Assembly (NCBI GenBank): GCA_016711295.1
Contig: JADJTE010000019.1
Span: 1-41,059, forward strand
Direction of reading: 5' to 3'
From: Sphingobacteriales bacterium
GTDB lineage: Bacteria; Bacteroidota; Bacteroidia; Chitinophagales; UBA2359
Length of the DNA: 41,059 nucleotides
Positions 37,091-41,059 of the stretch are shown piece by piece (the first letter of the stretch is position 1; each line of letters begins with the position of its first letter). The notes below the pieces were generated by a model. The model had not been told where the DNA came from, did no database searches, and saw nothing but the letters and a program-made list of their open reading frames with translations. A program made the position numbers and the translations under genes.

Positions 37091-39045
37091 CTATGCGTCT
37101 ATTCGTGCAAATTTGGCGTGGCTTTCGATAAATTCTTTGCGTGGCGGCACTTCGTCGCCCATGAGCATCGAAAAAATGCGGTCGGCTTCGGCTGCGCTTC
37201 CGATAGTTACTTGGCGCAGGGTGCGCACTTGTGGGTCCATGGTGGTTTCCCACAGTTGTTGGGCGTTCATTTCGCCCAGACCTTTGTAGCGTTGTATATC
37301 GGCTTTTCCGTCGTTGCCTCCTAAGCGGCGCACGGCTTCTTCGCGTTCGGTTTCGGTCCAGCAATATTGTTGGTTTTTGCCTTTTTGACCAAATAGAGTG
37401 GCGGTGCGGCTATATATATATATCCTTGTTCTATTAGTTCTTTCATTTGTCGGAAGAAGAAGGTCAAAATCAGCGTCACGATGTGGCTGCCGTCTATGTC
37501 CGCGTCGCACATAATCACTACTTTATGGTAGCGCAGTTTGTCGGTATTTAGTTCTTTATTTTCGTTATGAAAAACGCCTAATGCTTGAAATATGTTTTTA
37601 ATCTCTTCGTTTTCGTACACTTTATAGTCCATTGCTTTTTCGACGTTCAGGATTTTGCCGCGCAGGGGCAATATTGCCTGAAATCCGGGGTTTCGCCCTT
37701 GTTTGGCGGTCCCGCCTGCTGAGTCGCCCTCTACTAAGAACAGTTCGCAGCGTTCGGGGTCGCGGTTAGAGCAGGCGGCTAATTTGCCGGGTAGCCCTGA
37801 TATGCCCAATATATTTTTCTTTTGCACCAGTTCGCGGGCTTTGCGTGCTGCTTGTCGGGCAGTGGCAGCTATAATTACTTTGTCGATGATGGTTTTTGCC
37901 TCTTTTGGGTTTTCTTCCAAAAAATTGGTCAATGCCTCGCTGACTAAGGTATCGACGATGCCTATTACTTCATTGTTGCCCAATTTGGTTTTGGTTTGCC
38001 CTTCAAATTGTGGTTCGGGCACTTTGACCGAAATGAGTGCCGTCAGACCTTCGCGGAAGTCGTCTCCTGTGATAGGTACTTTTACCTTGTCGAATAGTTT
38101 GTTTTTGTCGCCATAGGCTTTGAATACGCGCGTAATAGCACGGCGAAAGCCAGCTACGTGGGTGCCACCTTCGATGGTATTAATATTATTGACGTAAGAG
38201 TGTATATTTTCGTTAAATGTATTGTTGTACTGAAAAGCCACTTCTACGGCTACCATATCGCGCTCTTTCTCTACGTGAAAGCTCTGGGTAATGGCGGTTC
38301 GGGTACTGTCTAAATATTGGACAAATTCGATTAAGCCGCCTTCGGAATAAAATATATCGACTATGGCATTGCCTTTTTCGTCGGTTTCGCGTAGGTCGGT
38401 AAGGGTAATGCTTATGCCTTTGTTGAGGTAAGCCAACTCGCGCATACGTGCAGCGAGGGTATCGTAGTTATATTGGAGGGTAATAAAAATTTGGTCGTCG
38501 GGTTTGAATGTCACTGTTGTGCCACGTCTTTTGCTTTCGTGCAATTTTTTGACGGCATATTGTGGTACGCCCCGCGAATATTCTTGTATGTGGTAGTAGC
38601 CATCGCGCTCTACCTCTACTTTTAGGTGTTCAGACAGGGCGTTGACGCACGAAACGCCTACGCCGTGCAAGCCGCCGGATACTTTATAGGTATTTTTGTC
38701 AAATTTTCCGCCTGCATGCAATACGGTCATAACTACTTCTAAGGCAGAGCGATTTTCTTTTTTGTGCATCTCGACCGGAATGCCGCGCCCGTCGTCGCGC
38801 ACAGTAATTGAGTTATCTTCGTTAATCCAGACTTCGATGTTTTTGCAATAGCCGGCTAAGGCTTCGTCGATGGAGTTGTCTACTACTTCATATACTAGGT
38901 GGTGCAAGCCCTTGAAACCGATGTCGCCGATATACATGGCGGGGCGTTTGCGCACGGCTTCTAATCCTTCTAATACCTGAATACTATCGGCACCGTAATT
39001 GGAGGGGTTGTGGGTACTTTTAAGGTGCTTTTTTGAGTCCTGCAA
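37091..39045 (-). CDS. gyrB: DNA gyrase subunit B (one frameshift)
   Basis: ATPase subunit of DNA gyrase, which introduces negative supercoils; about 651 residues after correction. The N-terminus carries NYGADSIQVLEGLEAVRKRP and the GHKL ATPase motifs EVVDNSIDEALAG, VRDDGRGIPVEMH and KVSGGLHGVGVSCVNAL. The TOPRIM part has ELFLVEGDSAGGTAKQGRN, LPLRGKILNVEKA and MCDADIDGSHI. A one-base deletion near 37380 breaks the frame after YLVKK. The other frame continues GKNQQYCWTETEREEAVRRL and RYKGLGEMNAQQLWETTMDP to the stop at 37091. No ATG fits in frame; I propose TTG 39045-39043, which overlaps the end of the hydrolase gene by 26 bases and suggests coupled translation. Confidence 0.94.
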
Positions 39046-39913
39046 TGGTTTGTTTGGTATTAGAAAGGGTTGGCGGTGGCAATAAGAAACGCAGTGCATC
39101 TTTTACCGTGATTTCGGGTATTTCTTCCATCGGCAAATGCCCTACGTTTTTATAGACAATGAGTTGGCTATCGGGTAGCATTTTATGAAATCGGTAGGCG
39201 TTTTCGACGGGTAGCCATTTGTCATCGTTGCCCCACATAACTAAGGCGGGTGCTTTTACTTGGCGCAAGTGGGGTGTATTGTCTTTAAATTTGCCATTGA
39301 CGAGTATCATAAAGGCTTCAGGGTTGCCCGGTCGGGTCACGAGGTCGTAGTAGCGGTCTATCAATAGTTCAGTTACTTTTGATTGGTCGAAATAGACCTG
39401 TCGGACAAAGGTTTCGAGCATTGGGCGGTTGATGGCATACTTGATGACACGGCTCAGAAAGGGCGTTTGCGCCATGCGAAATGGTAGCGGAATGCTCTGC
39501 GGGTCTAAAAATCCTGCTGCATCGATGAGGATAATTTTGTCGGTTCGGTCGGGATATTTGAGGGCGAACTCCCAAGTGAGCCATCCACCCAAGGAGCTAC
39601 CCGCTATATGGCATCGCTGAATGCCAAGCATATCTAAAAAGATAGACAAGATGCGCAAATGATTGGGTATGGTGTAGATATGGTCGGGGTGCGGTCCTGT
39701 TAGCCCAAATCCCGGTGCATCTAAGCGCACCACGCGAAATCCATTTCTTTTGAGTTCTGCCGCCCAGCTATTGAACGTATGCAACGACGAAAACGCACCG
39801 TGCAGGAGCAAAATAGGCGTACCCTCGCCTTCGTCTCGGTAATGGATTTGCATACCATCAATGACCAAAAACCGCGAAAAGCGATTGGTATATTTTTCTA
39901 AAAGTTCGCGCAT
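39020..39913 (-). CDS. Alpha/beta hydrolase
   Basis: Soluble alpha/beta-fold hydrolase of 297 residues. The oxyanion motif is LLLHGAFSS (residues 36-44), the nucleophile Ser107 lies in AGSSLGGWLTW, the acid is probably the Asp in VMWGNDDKWLP, and the His is in YKNVGHLPMEE. DAPGFGLTGP is also typical. The closest types are haloperoxidase or meta-cleavage-product hydrolase-like enzymes, but substrate is unknown. The start ATG 39913 gives MRELLEKYTNRFSRFLVIDG. It is directly upstream of gyrB, with overlapping ends, and probably shares its promoter. Confidence 0.92.
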   Translation of the reverse strand: MRELLEKYTNRFSRFLVIDGMQIHYRDEGEGTPILLLHGAFSSLHTFNSWAAELKRNGFRVVRLDAPGFGLTGPHPDHIYTIPNHLRILSIFLDMLGIQRCHIAGSSLGGWLTWEFALKYPDRTDKIILIDAAGFLDPQSIPLPFRMAQTPFLSRVIKYAINRPMLETFVRQVYFDQSKVTELLIDRYYDLVTRPGNPEAFMILVNGKFKDNTPHLRQVKAPALVMWGNDDKWLPVENAYRFHKMLPDSQLIVYKNVGHLPMEEIPEITVKDALRFLLPPPTLSNTKQTIAGLKKAP

Positions 39914-40007
39914 AAATAAATGGAATAAGCCGAGAATTATTGTCTGCTGAGAAAAAAAGCCCTCCTAAATAGCTCTACGGAGGCGCAATATACGGCAAAT
40001 AGGGCGG

Positions 40008-40040
40008 CAAAAGTAGTAAAAATGTCAAAAAACGGCAAGT
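40008..40040 (-). promoter_or_regulatory. Candidate promoter of the hydrolase-gyrB unit
   Basis: Minus strand: -7 TACTTTTG at 40015-40008, and a TTG about 20 bases upstream (near 40038), close to normal Bacteroidota spacing. The hydrolase ATG lies about 95 bases downstream. Confidence 0.5.
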
Positions 40041-40075
40041 AGAAAAAAAGTTGCTTTTTTAAAGAAAAAATTCAG

Positions 40076-40083
40076 TAGCTTTG
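40076..40083 (+). promoter_or_regulatory. Candidate -7 element of the small secreted protein gene
   Basis: TAGCTTTG fits TAnnTTTG, 44 bases before the ATG at 40128. A TTG at 40051-40053 lies 22 bases upstream as a possible -33 element. Confidence 0.5.
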
Positions 40084-40127
40084 TATGTAAATTTACTTAA
40101 TCATTAAAATAATTAATAATACCCCTT

Positions 40128-40568
40128 ATGAAATCCGCTTTTTACCTACTCCTACTCCTACCTATATGCGCGTGGGCACAACAAAACAATTCCCTTAGCC
40201 CCGAGCAACGCGCGGCACTACGCCCACAAACGGCATCGCCCAATACCAAAAAGGTGTTTATGCCCAATAGCGAATATAAGCGCGTTGACCACAGTGGTAA
40301 TGAACTGCCTCATACCAAAAATGCGCATTTCAGTACGCCCCCGCCCACAGCACCGCTACCCAATACTGATGCACAAATCGTACCCGTAGCACCCAAATAC
40401 CGCCGCAGTACTGCCGAGCTAATCCAACTCCTCGAAAGCAAATTGGATTACCTCAAATCGTTACCCAACTCCGAAGCCCACCGCATAGAACGCACCCAAT
40501 TAGAACAACAACTATTTGAAGCACGTCAGCGGCTCTCCGACGAAAAAGAATGTTCTCCCAAACACTAA
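40128..40568 (+). CDS. Small secreted protein of unknown function
   Basis: Exported protein of 146 residues, frame intact. MKSAFYLLLLLPICAWAQ is a signal peptide with cleavage near AWA-Q. The mature part is polar. Its middle is Pro-rich (TPPPTAPLPNTDAQIVPV), and the last 60 residues form a likely amphipathic helix or short coiled coil, TAELIQLLESKLDYLKSLPN followed by RTQLEQQLFEARQRL. I do not recognise a family. It lies just upstream of a secreted P-domain protein on the same strand, 28 bases away, and could be cotranscribed with it. Confidence 0.72.
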   Translation: MKSAFYLLLLLPICAWAQQNNSLSPEQRAALRPQTASPNTKKVFMPNSEYKRVDHSGNELPHTKNAHFSTPPPTAPLPNTDAQIVPVAPKYRRSTAELIQLLESKLDYLKSLPNSEAHRIERTQLEQQLFEARQRLSDEKECSPKH

Positions 40569-40596
40569 AACACAAACAGTCAATTAATTGCAATAT

Positions 40597-41059
40597 ATGA
40601 AAGATTTTATATCAAAAATTATATTTTTTTTACTATTTGGCTTATGGGCAGCATCGCTGCTGTCGGCGCAGCCATGTGCTTGTACCGAATGCCCTTTGGC
40701 ACTGCCCGACCAACTGAACCAAACTTTTACGGGTACCCTCACGGTGATGGGTGCTACGAATAATATATTAGGAACAAACAATACCTTACAGCAAGTGTGC
40801 ATTGATATTACACACGACTGGATTGGCGACTTGGATATTACCATCGTATCGCCCAACGGCACGCAAGTCGTGTTATTCGGCGACGGAAATAATGACAGTA
40901 CGCTGGGCGGCACCGAAGTGTGCCCTTGTGGTAATGCGGGCGACGATATGGACGTATGTTTTGTATTATCAGGTACAACTAATAATTTTAGCGTATCTAA
41001 TGCAGGGACAAGGCAATATCTGCAACGGAAACCAAACCGCATACGTAGCTTGTAACGGC
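40597..41059 (+). CDS. Secreted protein with proprotein-convertase P-domain (partial, one slip)
   Basis: N-terminal part of an exported protein; the gene runs off the right end. I start it at ATG 40597; the open frame extends to a TTG at 40588. The signal peptide is MKDFISKIIFFLLFGLWAAS, cleaved near LLSA-Q. A P-domain-like beta fold follows: QVCIDITHDWIGDLDITIVS, PNGTQVVLFGDGNNDSTLGG and GDDMDVCFVLSG. Near 41005 an extra G breaks the frame. The other frame continues GQGNICNGNQTAYVACNG to the window end. Such P-domains are common in large T9SS-secreted proteins of Bacteroidota. A sorting domain would be expected beyond the window. Confidence 0.78.

Noticed and set aside
37100..37440. Plus-strand ORFs opposite the gyrB 3' end
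   Set aside because: They mirror conserved gyrB codons and have no plausible product.
1..41059. Homopolymer slips as phase variation
   Set aside because: They hit essential genes such as gyrB and exbD and short runs of 3-7 bases, and often several per gene. Assembly error explains them better, although this cannot be excluded for surface-protein genes.

Overview
The window looks like chromosomal DNA of a Bacteroidota bacterium, probably a non-Bacteroides lineage of the Saprospiria/Chitinophagia/Cytophagia kind. Three things point there. Promoters carry the Bacteroidota -7 element TAnnTTTG. Two proteins end in type A sorting domains of the type IX secretion system (T9SS). The gene content is typical: an exbB-exbD-exbD-tonB cluster, long signal peptidase I, DUF4197, CotH, FG-GAP/VCBS and TPR secreted proteins, and many small lipoproteins. 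No rRNA, tRNA, phage region, intact transposase or CRISPR array was seen.

Layout. 1-2969 (minus): exbB, exbD, exbD, tonB, the proton-driven energiser of outer-membrane transport. 3332-7267: a DedA-family membrane protein, a secreted WD40 protein and lepB. A perfect 44-bp palindrome separates the two convergent genes. 8028-12058 (plus): a membrane-anchored lytic transglycosylase-like protein, a MacB/FtsX-type permease, a lipoprotein and a DUF4197 lipoprotein, closed by a strong terminator. 12438-18342: a secreted nine-motif VCBS protein, a secreted metzincin protease and a CBS-type PLP enzyme. 14794-18502 contains two 122-bp MITE-like elements, each with its own 8-bp target duplication. 18582-22461 (plus): YqgE, an O-antigen ligase-like protein and a Ser/Thr protein kinase with membrane segments. 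22644-28648 (minus): a CotH/lamin-tail surface protein, a His/Gly-rich repeat lipoprotein, a secreted intradiol dioxygenase with a T9SS tail, and a PepSY-like lipoprotein with His-rich repeats. 29258-34635 (plus): SbcC, an SDR oxidoreductase and a solitary Cas6-like endoribonuclease. 34876-39913 (minus): a 41-residue lipoprotein, a TPR protein, gyrB and an alpha/beta hydrolase. 40128-end (plus): a small secreted protein and the start of a P-domain surface protein.

A dominant technical feature is that about sixteen genes, including gyrB, exbD and yqgE, change reading frame one or more times. The slips are usually single-base and at short homopolymers, and protein homology continues across them. 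I read most of these as assembly indels, so genes are annotated over their reconstructed spans with slip positions given. Long genes such as sbcC, the VCBS gene and lepB are intact.

The most unusual biology is the pair of MITEs, the orphan Cas6-like gene, the cluster of His-rich repeat lipoproteins around a secreted iron dioxygenase, and a C-terminal module shared by the metzincin and CotH proteins.
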